DNA from: Pseudomonas sp.
GTDB lineage: Bacteria; Pseudomonadota; Gammaproteobacteria; Pseudomonadales; Pseudomonadaceae
Direction: 5' to 3'
Assembly: GCF_030684895.1 (NCBI RefSeq)
Contig: NZ_JAUXXP010000072.1
Span: 1-53,422 of the forward strand
DNA length: 53,422 bases
Positions 7,883 to 15,361 of the stretch are shown here, one piece after another. Numbering within the stretch: the stretch's first letter is position 1; each line of letters begins with the position of its first letter. Position numbers and translations under genes: made by a program. Below the pieces are notes generated by a model. That model saw only the letters and a program-made list of their open reading frames with translations. It did no database searches and was not told where the DNA came from.

Positions 7883-9865
7883 ATGTCTTTTGTCAGAAAC
7901 ATCAATCGCCGTCGCGCCATCTCGGTGGGCGTACTGGGCGGTCTGCTGCCTTTCGCGGCGCTGGCCGACAACAGCGTCACCCTGAAAGACAGCATCGTCA
8001 CCGCCTCGCAAACGGCCCACAGCCAGTTGAGCGTTCCCGCCAGCGCCTCGGTCATCACCCGCGCTGAACTGGAGAAGATGCCGGTCTATGACCTGGCCGA
8101 TGCGGTAAAGCGCCTGCCTGGCGTACATATCAACACCTCCTCGGCCTATGGCCGCAAGGAGATCAAGATTCGCGGCATGGATTCGGACTACACCCTGCTG
8201 CTGGTCAACGGCCGCCGCATCAACTCGCGTGACGCCCTGACCTCCAACTACGCCAACGACTTCGACCTGTCCTCGATCCCCATGGCAGCGGTTGAACGTA
8301 TCGAAGTGATCCGCGGCCCGATGTCTTCGCTGTATGGCGCCGATGCTCTGGGCGGGGTGGTCAACGTGATCCTGCGTCAGCCCACCAACAGCACCGAAGC
8401 CGGCGTGGCCTACAGCTACGAGCACCCGACCAAGGGTGATAACGGCGACCGCCATATCAGCAGCGGCTACCTCAGCGGCGCGTTGATTGAGGACAAGCTG
8501 CTGGGCAATCTGATTGTCGAATCCACCGACCAGGCCGCCTGGCAAACCGACAAGCTCAGCCTCAAGGGCACCGACGCCACGGAAAAGCGCCAAGGCGCCA
8601 ATGTCCTGGGCTCACTAAGCTGGTTGCTCGACGAGCAGCAGAGTATCGATCTGGATATCAGCCACCGCAAGGATGAGCGCAAGGCTCGTTGGAATAACGC
8701 GAGTGCCCCTGCTGCAACCCGCCTAACCACCAATGTGCAGGACATGGATCGCACCACGTTCGGCCTGGCCCATAACGGCAACTGGGACAGTTTCAACTCC
8801 CGCGTGCGCTACTACTACGAAAAGGTCGAGCTGACTGACGACTCGCAGATCATGACCAGGCTGCGCGGCCGCGTCGGCGAAGTGGAGCAGAACAACCACA
8901 CGGTTGACGGGCAGATTTCCACCACCCTCGGCAGCCACCTGCTGACCGCTGGTAGCGAGCTGCGCCGTACCACTCTGGAGCATAACCAGAACCTCGGTAA
9001 GGAAACCGAAGTCGACCAGAAAGCCATCTACCTGCAGGACGAATTCTCCCTTGGCGCCCTCGATATCACCCTCGCCGGACGCTGGGATGACCACGAAGTA
9101 TTCGGCGGTGCATTCAGCCCACGCCTCTACGGTGTCTACAACCTGACGGACAACTGGGTGCTCAAGGGCGGTGCAGGCAAGGCGTTTAAGGCTCCGGATA
9201 TTACCCAGTCAGATGACACCTATAGCGTGCTGGCCTGCCAAGGCCGTTGCCAACTAGTTGGCAATCCAGACCTGAAACCCGAAACCTCGGTCAGCTACGA
9301 GCTGGGCACCCAGTATCAGAACGAGCGCCTCGAAGCCGGCATCATGTTCTTCAACAACGATGTTAAGGACATGATCACCAGCGACAGATGGAATCCACCG
9401 GCTGGCTACATGCCAAAAGTGATGACCTACAGCAACATCAGCAAAGCACGAATCCAGGGCTATGAACTGCAGGGCAGCTACGCTTTCACCGACGCCTTCG
9501 CCGCACGCCTCAATTACACCTACTCCGACGCCGAAAATCGCGACACAGGGAAAGAGTTGGATTACACCCCACAGCATGTCGGCAATATCGGTATCGACTG
9601 GCAGGCGCTACCAAAACTGGGCCTGAACCTCGACTACCAATACACCGGCAGCCAGATGCTGGTAGTGCCGGCAAAATCCGCCAGCTTCGAGTCAGGGGCG
9701 TACGCCACCCTGAGCCTGGGCACCAAGTTCCAGGCCACCAAGGAACTCGCGCTCAAGGCCGGGGTAAATAACCTGACCGATACCAAGCGCGATGATGTGG
9801 CGCAGTCCATCGACCATCTCCTGATGGGCCGCACGGTATTCGTCGGCTTTAGCTACGACCTGTAA
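7883..9865 (+). CDS. TonB-dependent ferric-siderophore outer membrane receptor
   Basis: Imports the iron-loaded siderophore across the outer membrane using TonB energy. 660 residues, matching FepA/CirA-size receptors. The start at 7883 has GGAAC seven bases upstream and gives a signal peptide (RRAISVGVLGGLLPFAALA). The TonB box lies just after cleavage (DSIVTAS). The plug domain shows VYDLADAVKRLPGV, IKIRGMDSDYTLLLVNGRR and IEVIRGPMSSLYGADALGGVVNVI-type motifs; the barrel closes with FVGFSYDL, an aromatic C-terminus. A CxxxC segment (LACQGRCQL) sits in a barrel loop. Catecholate specificity is inferred from the adjacent biosynthetic operon. An alternative ATG at 7871 has no ribosome-binding site. 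Confidence 0.92.
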   Translation: MSFVRNINRRRAISVGVLGGLLPFAALADNSVTLKDSIVTASQTAHSQLSVPASASVITRAELEKMPVYDLADAVKRLPGVHINTSSAYGRKEIKIRGMDSDYTLLLVNGRRINSRDALTSNYANDFDLSSIPMAAVERIEVIRGPMSSLYGADALGGVVNVILRQPTNSTEAGVAYSYEHPTKGDNGDRHISSGYLSGALIEDKLLGNLIVESTDQAAWQTDKLSLKGTDATEKRQGANVLGSLSWLLDEQQSIDLDISHRKDERKARWNNASAPAATRLTTNVQDMDRTTFGLAHNGNWDSFNSRVRYYYEKVELTDDSQIMTRLRGRVGEVEQNNHTVDGQISTTLGSHLLTAGSELRRTTLEHNQNLGKETEVDQKAIYLQDEFSLGALDITLAGRWDDHEVFGGAFSPRLYGVYNLTDNWVLKGGAGKAFKAPDITQSDDTYSVLACQGRCQLVGNPDLKPETSVSYELGTQYQNERLEAGIMFFNNDVKDMITSDRWNPPAGYMPKVMTYSNISKARIQGYELQGSYAFTDAFAARLNYTYSDAENRDTGKELDYTPQHVGNIGIDWQALPKLGLNLDYQYTGSQMLVVPAKSASFESGAYATLSLGTKFQATKELALKAGVNNLTDTKRDDVAQSIDHLLMGRTVFVGFSYDL

Positions 9866-9872
9866 CACCCGT

Positions 9873-9898
9873 ACCCCGGCGGCACCTGTCGCCGGGGT
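9873..9898 (+). terminator. Hairpin between receptor and permease genes (attenuator or weak terminator)
   Basis: ACCCCGGCG (9873-9881) pairs perfectly with CGCCGGGGT (9890-9898) across an 8-base loop, eight bases after the receptor stop. There is no U-run, so it may stabilise the receptor mRNA or reduce read-through into the permease genes instead of ending transcription. Confidence 0.45.
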
Positions 9899-9923
9899 TA
9901 CCCGAATTCTGTCCAGTAGAACC

Positions 9924-10961
9924 ATGAGCCAACTAACCCACACGCTCCATATCCAGCAACGTCACGTCCTGCTCGCCGGCAGCCTGTTACTGCTCGGCCT
10001 GCTGGCACTATCCCTGGCCACCGGTGCCGGGCAATACGGCGCGGCGGATGTGCTTGGTTTTCTACTCGGCAGCCCCAGCAGCCTGGCCGATGACAAACTG
10101 GCCATGGTGGTTAACAGCCTGCGCCTGCCACGCACTCTCGCTGCACTGCTGGTCGGCGCAAGCCTGGCGTTGGCCGCCACCCTGCTGCAAAGCGCAACGC
10201 GCAACCCGCTGGCCGAACCCGGCCTGCTCGGGGTCAATGCCGGCGCGGTGCTCGGCCTGGTAATCGGACTGATCTACTTTGGCGTCGAGTCTACCCAGGG
10301 CTATTTGCTTTGGGCCGGTGCCGGAGCGCTGCTGGGCAACCTGCTGGTGCTCGGCATCGGCGTAATGCTTGGCCAGGCCAGCCCGCTCAAGCTGATCCTC
10401 GCCGGCATGGCGCTGGCCGCGGTATTTGGCGGCATCGCCAACTTTCTACTGCTCTCCACCCGGGTGGCGCTGGAGCAGTTTCGCTACTGGAACCTCGGCT
10501 CACTTTCGGCTTCCAAGCTGTCTGCCGTGATCACAGTCAGCCCGCTGGCGCTGCTCGGCTTGGTGCTCGCGGCCCTGCTTTGCCGGCAACTGACGCTGAT
10601 GCAGATGGGCGACAGCCAGGCCCGCGCCCTAGGCATCTCGACCACTTGGGTGCGCGTTGGCGTATTGCTCGCCGCCACCCTGCTGACCGCCTGCGCCATC
10701 GCCCTGGCCGGGCCGATTGGCTTTGTCGGCTTTCTGGCTGCCTACAGCGCGCGTCTGCTGGAACCGGTAGCGCTGCTACGCCAGCTGCTGTTTTCCAGCC
10801 TGTTCGGCATGCTATTTCTGCTCGCCGCCGACATCCTCGCGCGCTGGCTGGTGCAACCCTACGAGCTGCCGGTCGGCACTCTCCTCGCTGCGCTAGGCGC
10901 GCCGGCCTTGATCGCCATCGTTCTGCGCGGCGGCTTCCGTTCTCTATTGGCGGTGAAATAA
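9924..10961 (+). CDS. FecCD-family siderophore ABC permease (FepD-like)
   Basis: Inner-membrane subunit of the ferric-siderophore importer, 345 residues with about nine or ten hydrophobic helices. Typical family motifs are visible: LRLPRTLAALLVGASLA near residue 60, QSATRNPLAEPGLLGVNAGA near 90, and the cytoplasmic coupling region ARALGIS followed by GPIGFVG near 265. It ends three bases before the second permease gene, and together they would form the FepD/FepG heterodimer. Start ATG at 9924 lies 58 bases after the receptor. Substrate assignment comes from the locus. Confidence 0.92.
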   Translation: MSQLTHTLHIQQRHVLLAGSLLLLGLLALSLATGAGQYGAADVLGFLLGSPSSLADDKLAMVVNSLRLPRTLAALLVGASLALAATLLQSATRNPLAEPGLLGVNAGAVLGLVIGLIYFGVESTQGYLLWAGAGALLGNLLVLGIGVMLGQASPLKLILAGMALAAVFGGIANFLLLSTRVALEQFRYWNLGSLSASKLSAVITVSPLALLGLVLAALLCRQLTLMQMGDSQARALGISTTWVRVGVLLAATLLTACAIALAGPIGFVGFLAAYSARLLEPVALLRQLLFSSLFGMLFLLAADILARWLVQPYELPVGTLLAALGAPALIAIVLRGGFRSLLAVK

Positions 10962-10963
10962 GC

Positions 10964-12007
10964 ATGCCCAGCCATCAACCCTCCGGGCTCTGGCATCTGC
11001 GTCTGGGCCAACTGAACCTGCTGCTGCATCGGCGCACCTGGCTGCTCAGCCTGCTGGTGCTTACGGTGCTGTTGGCGCTGGTGATCATGGCCATCAGCCT
11101 CGGCTCCGGGCGTATGGGCGTGCTCGATGTACTGGCCACGCTAAGCGGCCAGGGCAGCAAGCTCAATGACATCATGGTGTTCAAGATCCGCATGCCACGG
11201 GTCGCCGCTGTGGTTGTCGCAGGACTCGCCATGGGCATGGCCGGCTGCCTGATCCAGACCCTGGTGCGCAACCGCCTGGCCACCCCGGATATGGTCGGCG
11301 TTAACGAAGGCGCATCGCTGGCAGTGATCGGTTTTGCTCTTTATTTGACTGTTGGCAGTTGGCCCTGGTGGGCCTCGCCGTTGGGTGCAGCGCTGGCTGC
11401 GGTGGCGCTGTTTGTGTTGTGCCGCCGGCCTGGCGAGCAGGGCTATCTGTTTATCGTCATCGGCATCGCGCTGTCGGAGCTGCTCGGCGCCATCGGTGAC
11501 TTTATGATGGCCACGCAGCCGCTGGTGCACCTGGGCAGCATCTACCTGTGGACCATGGGCCACTTCGCCGGGGCCAGCTACCAGACGGTCGCGCCGATTG
11601 CGCTGATTCTGCTGGCGCTCTGCCCACTACTGGCCTGGCTTAACCGCCCACTGGCGCTGCTGCGCTTCGGTGAGGCCACCGCGCAGAACCTCGGCATCAA
11701 GGTCGCAGCATTGCAATTGACGGTGCTCGGCGTGGCGATTCTGGTGGCGGCGCTGGGCACCGCCATCGGCGGCCCGGTGATATTTATCGCCATGGCCGCG
11801 CCGATCATCGCCTCCTGGCTGGCCCGTGATCACCTTGCACCGATCTGGCTGGCAGCCTTGTGCGGCGCGGTACTGCTGGTGGGCAGCGACACCCTGGCAC
11901 GTCTGTTGGCGCAGCCCGAAGAAATTCCCACCGGGATCATGACTCGACTGCTCGGCGGCGTTCTGCTGCTGATTCTGTTGCTTAAAGACCGCAAAGGCTC
12001 CGATTGA
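10964..12007 (+). CDS. FecCD-family siderophore ABC permease (FepG-like)
   Basis: The partner permease, 347 residues. Motifs IRMPRVAAVVVAGLAMG, IQTLVRNRLATPDMVGVNEGA, AQNLGIK and GGPVIFIAM mark the FecCD fold. The same frame is open upstream to 10310, but that part overlaps fepD-like in another frame and is arginine-rich, so I start at ATG 10964, two bases after the previous stop. Its TGA overlaps the ATG of the ATPase gene by one base, indicating tight coupling. The protein is distinct in sequence from the first permease, as usual for FepD/FepG pairs. Confidence 0.92.
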   Translation: MPSHQPSGLWHLRLGQLNLLLHRRTWLLSLLVLTVLLALVIMAISLGSGRMGVLDVLATLSGQGSKLNDIMVFKIRMPRVAAVVVAGLAMGMAGCLIQTLVRNRLATPDMVGVNEGASLAVIGFALYLTVGSWPWWASPLGAALAAVALFVLCRRPGEQGYLFIVIGIALSELLGAIGDFMMATQPLVHLGSIYLWTMGHFAGASYQTVAPIALILLALCPLLAWLNRPLALLRFGEATAQNLGIKVAALQLTVLGVAILVAALGTAIGGPVIFIAMAAPIIASWLARDHLAPIWLAALCGAVLLVGSDTLARLLAQPEEIPTGIMTRLLGGVLLLILLLKDRKGSD

Positions 12008-12843
12008 TGACGCTGTTGTCCACGCCAATACCCCCGACCCGACCTGCGCAGTTGCGCGCGCACAACCTGAGCTTTGCCTACCAGGCCAAGCGCGTGCTGC
12101 AGGACGTCTCGTTCGAGCTGCCCAAGGGCAAGCTGATCGGCATTGTCGGGCCAAACGGCAGCGGCAAATCCACCCTGCTCAAGCTGCTGGCTCGGCAACT
12201 GCCATTGCAAGGCGGCCAGCTCGAACTCAACGGCATTCCGCTGCAACGCTACGCAATGAAAGCCCTGGCCCGCGAGCTGGCCTTTCTGCCGCAGCGCCCG
12301 GTGATGGCCGAAGGCATCCGCGTCGAGCAGCTGGTGCAATACGGCCGTCACCCGCACCAGGGCTGGTTCAACCAGTGGAGCGCGGAAGACGCCCGCCAGG
12401 TCGCCCGCGCCCGCGATGCCATGCAGCTGCAGGACATCTGGCAGCAAGTCGCTTCCTCGCTCTCCGGCGGCCAGGCCCAGCGCGCCTGGCTGGGCATGAT
12501 CCTGGCGCAGAACACCGACCTGGTGCTGCTTGATGAGCCCACCAGCGCCCTGGATATCGGCCACCAGGCCGAGGTCATGGAAGCGGTGCTGAATATCGTC
12601 GGCGAGGGCCGCACCGTACTGATCGTGATTCACGACCTGGGCGTGGCCGCGCGCTATTGCGATGAAATCATCGCCCTCGATAACGGCCGTATCGCCGCCA
12701 TGGGCCCGGCCCGTGAGGTGATCAACAAAGCCCTGGTCGACCAGCTCTACCACACCGACGTGGACATCCTCGCCGCGCCCGATGACGGCGCCCCGGTGGT
12801 GGTGCCGCGCCGACGCACGCCCGCTCACCCTGAACAGGACTAA
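12007..12843 (+). CDS. Ferric-siderophore ABC transporter ATPase (FepC-like)
   Basis: Cytoplasmic ATPase driving siderophore import, 278 residues. Walker A GPNGSGKSTLL is near residue 49, the Q-loop FLPQRP near 96, the signature LSGGQAQRAWLG near 155 and Walker B LVLLDEPTSALD near 174, with the switch His in VIHDLGVA. ATG at 12007 overlaps the permease TGA; a TTG one codon earlier is unlikely. The C-terminus is extended by a basic, Pro-rich tail. It sits between the permeases and the binding protein, as expected of a single transport operon. Confidence 0.93.
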   Translation: MTLLSTPIPPTRPAQLRAHNLSFAYQAKRVLQDVSFELPKGKLIGIVGPNGSGKSTLLKLLARQLPLQGGQLELNGIPLQRYAMKALARELAFLPQRPVMAEGIRVEQLVQYGRHPHQGWFNQWSAEDARQVARARDAMQLQDIWQQVASSLSGGQAQRAWLGMILAQNTDLVLLDEPTSALDIGHQAEVMEAVLNIVGEGRTVLIVIHDLGVAARYCDEIIALDNGRIAAMGPAREVINKALVDQLYHTDVDILAAPDDGAPVVVPRRRTPAHPEQD

Positions 12844-12847
12844 TCCG

Positions 12848-13789
12848 ATGACTACTGTATTGCGCTGGAGCCTGCCCCTGCTGCTCGCCAGCCAGCTGTT
12901 AAGCGCGGCCGCCATGGCCGACACCCGCCAGATCGAAGATGCCTTCGGCAACCCGGTTACTGTGCCGAGCGCGCCGCAACGGGTAATTACCCTCAGTGAG
13001 CTGGATCTGGATGCGGCGCTGGCCCTGGGCATCACCCCGGTGGGCACGATTAACGGCCGTGGCCAGGCCGCGCCACCGCGTTATCTCGACAACCAAGCAG
13101 TAGCCGGGATCAAGGTAGTCGGTGATATCGACAACCCCAACCTGGAAACCCTGCTGGAGCTGGAACCCGACCTGATCCTCACCGGCCCGGTAAAACCCGA
13201 GCAACTGGCGATCCTCAATGAAATCGCCCCCACGGTGATCACCTTCGCCTGGGCCAAACCCTGGCAGGAGAGCCTGCAGCGTACCGCCAACGCGCTCAAC
13301 CAAAGCGCTGCCGCCGATGCGCTGCTGGCACGCTACAACGCCCGCGCCGCCGAAGCCCGCGAACGCTTGAAGGCTCACCAGGGCGAGACCTTCAGCATCG
13401 TGCGCTGGAACCCCAAGGGCCCGTCCTACATGTTCAAGGACTCCTTCGCCAGCAGCGTGATCAGTGACCTAGGCCTGCTGCGCCCGAGCTACCAACAGGA
13501 CCCCGGCCACACCCATTCCATGGCCCTGAGCCTGGAATCGCTGCAACTGCTGGACGCCGACTGGCTGGTAATCGGCACCCTGAGCACCAGCGGCGAAGCG
13601 GTGGAAGCCCTGCAACAGGCCGAGCAGACCCCAGCGTTCAAGCAACTGTCGGCAATCCAGGGCAAACGCTTCGGCGCAGTCGATGGTTCGCTATGGACCT
13701 CCCTCGGCGGCCCGCAGGCTGCCTTGCAGGTGATCGCCGATATCGAACAGCTGCTCGGCAAGTCCGATGCGCAGCCGCTCAAGAACTGA
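12848..13789 (+). CDS. Periplasmic iron-siderophore binding protein (FepB-like)
   Basis: Type III substrate-binding protein delivering the ferric siderophore to the ABC permease, 313 residues. A Sec signal (MTTVLRWSLPLLLASQLLSAAAMAD) has no lipobox, so the protein should be soluble. The fold is marked by the N-terminal FGNPVTVPSAPQRVITL, the linker region LLELEPDLILTG and the C-terminal lobe ending in AALQVIADIEQLLG. ATG at 12848 is five bases after the ATPase stop; the longer open frame from 12782 overlaps that gene. Last gene of the uptake block, it faces the biosynthetic operon end-to-end across a palindromic repeat. Confidence 0.92.
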   Translation: MTTVLRWSLPLLLASQLLSAAAMADTRQIEDAFGNPVTVPSAPQRVITLSELDLDAALALGITPVGTINGRGQAAPPRYLDNQAVAGIKVVGDIDNPNLETLLELEPDLILTGPVKPEQLAILNEIAPTVITFAWAKPWQESLQRTANALNQSAAADALLARYNARAAEARERLKAHQGETFSIVRWNPKGPSYMFKDSFASSVISDLGLLRPSYQQDPGHTHSMALSLESLQLLDADWLVIGTLSTSGEAVEALQQAEQTPAFKQLSAIQGKRFGAVDGSLWTSLGGPQAALQVIADIEQLLGKSDAQPLKN

Positions 13790-13799
13790 ACGAATGTCT

Positions 13800-13880
13800 G
13801 TAGGTTGGCGCTGAGCGCAGCGAAGCCCAACACGCCATGACGTGTTGGGCTTCGTCGCGTTGCTCCTTAACCCAACCTAC
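13800..13880. repeat. Long palindromic intergenic repeat between convergent operons
   Basis: An outer inverted repeat (GTAGGTTGG at 13800-13808 with CCAACCTAC at 13872-13880) encloses a 14-bp perfect stem, CGAAGCCCAACACG at 13821-13834 and CGTGTTGGGCTTCG at 13841-13854. It resembles a palindromic repeat seen in many Pseudomonas genomes. Lying between the binding-protein gene and the convergent standalone A-domain gene, it could end transcription from both sides. Confidence 0.75.
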
Positions 13881-13882
13881 AA

Positions 13883-15361
13883 CTATTCAGGAGCCGGCAG
13901 GCGCTTTCGATCCAGCTTGCCACTGGCGGTTTTCGGCAGGCTATCGAGCAGCAGAATACGCGCCGGAATCATGTAGTGCGGCAGCCGTTGTTGCAGCGCG
14001 CGGCGAATGGTCATACGGCCCAATCCAGCGCCTTCGCGCAGCTCCACGTACGCCACCAGGCAGGCGTCATCGCCGCTGCCATGCAAGCGCACCGCCGCGT
14101 CCTGCACGCCGTCGATACGCCGCAGACAGACTTCGATCTCGCCCAGTTCGATACGAAAGCCGCGTAGCTTGATCTGCTCGTCGCGCCGCCCCAGATAACG
14201 GTAGGCATCCTCGCCGACCCGCTGCACGCGGTCACCAGTGCGATACAGCCGGCGACCTTGCCAGGCAATAAAGCTCTGTGCGGTCAGATCCGCGCGCGCC
14301 CAGTAGCCGCTGGCCAGCGACGGCCCTTCGATACACAGCTCGCCCTCGCCGCCAATGGCCAAGGCTTCACCCGCCTCGTTCAGCACCCAGTGACGGTAGC
14401 CATCCAGGGACTGGCGCAGCAACACGCCCTGCTCGCCGAGCGGCAACTGCACCTGCGCCATCAGCGACCAAACGGTGGCCTCGGTGGGGCCATAGCAATT
14501 CCACAGTTGGCCAACCAATGGCACCAGACGCTCGGCCAAGGGCGCATCCAGTGCCTCGCCACCGCACAGCGCAGTCAGCCCAGCGCGTCCCGGCCAGCCG
14601 GCCTTGAGCAGCATGCGCCAGAACGCCGGAGTGGCCTGCAAGGTGTTGATTTCGGGATGTTCGGCCAAGAGCCTGAGCAGCGCGTCCGGATCTTTATGTG
14701 CCGAGTTGCCAACCACTTCCAGCGCACCGCCGGCCCACAGCGGGCCGAGCATTTCCAGCAGGGAAATATCGAAGGCCGGGGTGGTGATAAACAGCCAGCG
14801 GGTGGCGCTGCCCAACTGCAGCCTACGGCTAGCGGCGCTAAGGAAATTGGCCAGGGCGCGGCGGCTGATCACCACCCCCTTGGGCCGCCCGGTGGAGCCC
14901 GAGGTAAACATCATATAGGCCGGCAGTTGCTCATCCAGCGCCGGCCAACTCAACTCGCCTCCTTCACCGTCTCGCAGGTGCAGGCTCGGCATGGCAAAGC
15001 GGCCTTCACCCCCGGCATCCTGCAACACCAGCGCCAGTTCGGCGTCGTAGGCAATGCCCTGCAAGCGTTCAAGGGGGAACTCCGGGTCCAGCGGTACAAA
15101 GCACAGGCCGTTATGCAGACAGGCCAACGTCGCCGCCAACAGGTCAGCCGAGCGCTGCAGGTACAAACCGACCCGCGCGCCCGGCGGCACGCCCCGTGCT
15201 GTCAGTTGCGCAGCAATCGCCGCCGTGCGCACGGCCAGGCGTGCATAGCTGTAACGCTGGCCTGCCCAGCCCAACGCCATGGCATCCGCATGCTCGGCGA
15301 ACACCTGCGCCAGGTGCGTGCCCAGCAGCGGCACGCCGAGGTTCTGTTGCATCACTGTCAT
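13883..15361 (-). CDS. Standalone NRPS adenylation enzyme, glycine-like code (AmoH-like)
   Basis: Activates an amino acid as aminoacyl-AMP and loads it onto a carrier in trans. All A-domain motifs are present in 492 residues: FTSGSTGRPKGV (A3), FDISLLE (A4), NCYGPTEAT (A5), YRTGDRV (A7), a GRRDEQIKLRGFR core (A8) and KTASGKLDR (A10). Aligned by eye to the GrsA positions, the pocket reads D-I-L-Q-L-G-C-V-W-K, close to the glycine code I remember (DILQLGLIWK). No carrier, condensation or thioesterase domain follows. ATG at 15361 overlaps the NRPS stop by four bases. In Aeromonas, loss of amoH is reported to remove two of four amonabactins, which fits optional glycine insertion. The in-trans carrier partner is not evident. 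Confidence 0.85.
   Translation of the reverse strand: MTVMQQNLGVPLLGTHLAQVFAEHADAMALGWAGQRYSYARLAVRTAAIAAQLTARGVPPGARVGLYLQRSADLLAATLACLHNGLCFVPLDPEFPLERLQGIAYDAELALVLQDAGGEGRFAMPSLHLRDGEGGELSWPALDEQLPAYMMFTSGSTGRPKGVVISRRALANFLSAASRRLQLGSATRWLFITTPAFDISLLEMLGPLWAGGALEVVGNSAHKDPDALLRLLAEHPEINTLQATPAFWRMLLKAGWPGRAGLTALCGGEALDAPLAERLVPLVGQLWNCYGPTEATVWSLMAQVQLPLGEQGVLLRQSLDGYRHWVLNEAGEALAIGGEGELCIEGPSLASGYWARADLTAQSFIAWQGRRLYRTGDRVQRVGEDAYRYLGRRDEQIKLRGFRIELGEIEVCLRRIDGVQDAAVRLHGSGDDACLVAYVELREGAGLGRMTIRRALQQRLPHYMIPARILLLDSLPKTASGKLDRKRLPAPE

Noticed and set aside
10310..12007. A 565-codon frame that would fuse an extra domain to the second permease
   Set aside because: The first part overlaps the FepD-like gene out of frame and is Arg-rich with no family features; the true start is the ATG at 10964.
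13800..13880. Palindromic repeats considered as CRISPR or attachment sites
   Set aside because: There are no regularly spaced direct repeats, no cas genes, no integrase and no spacer-like units. The structure is a dispersed intergenic palindrome.
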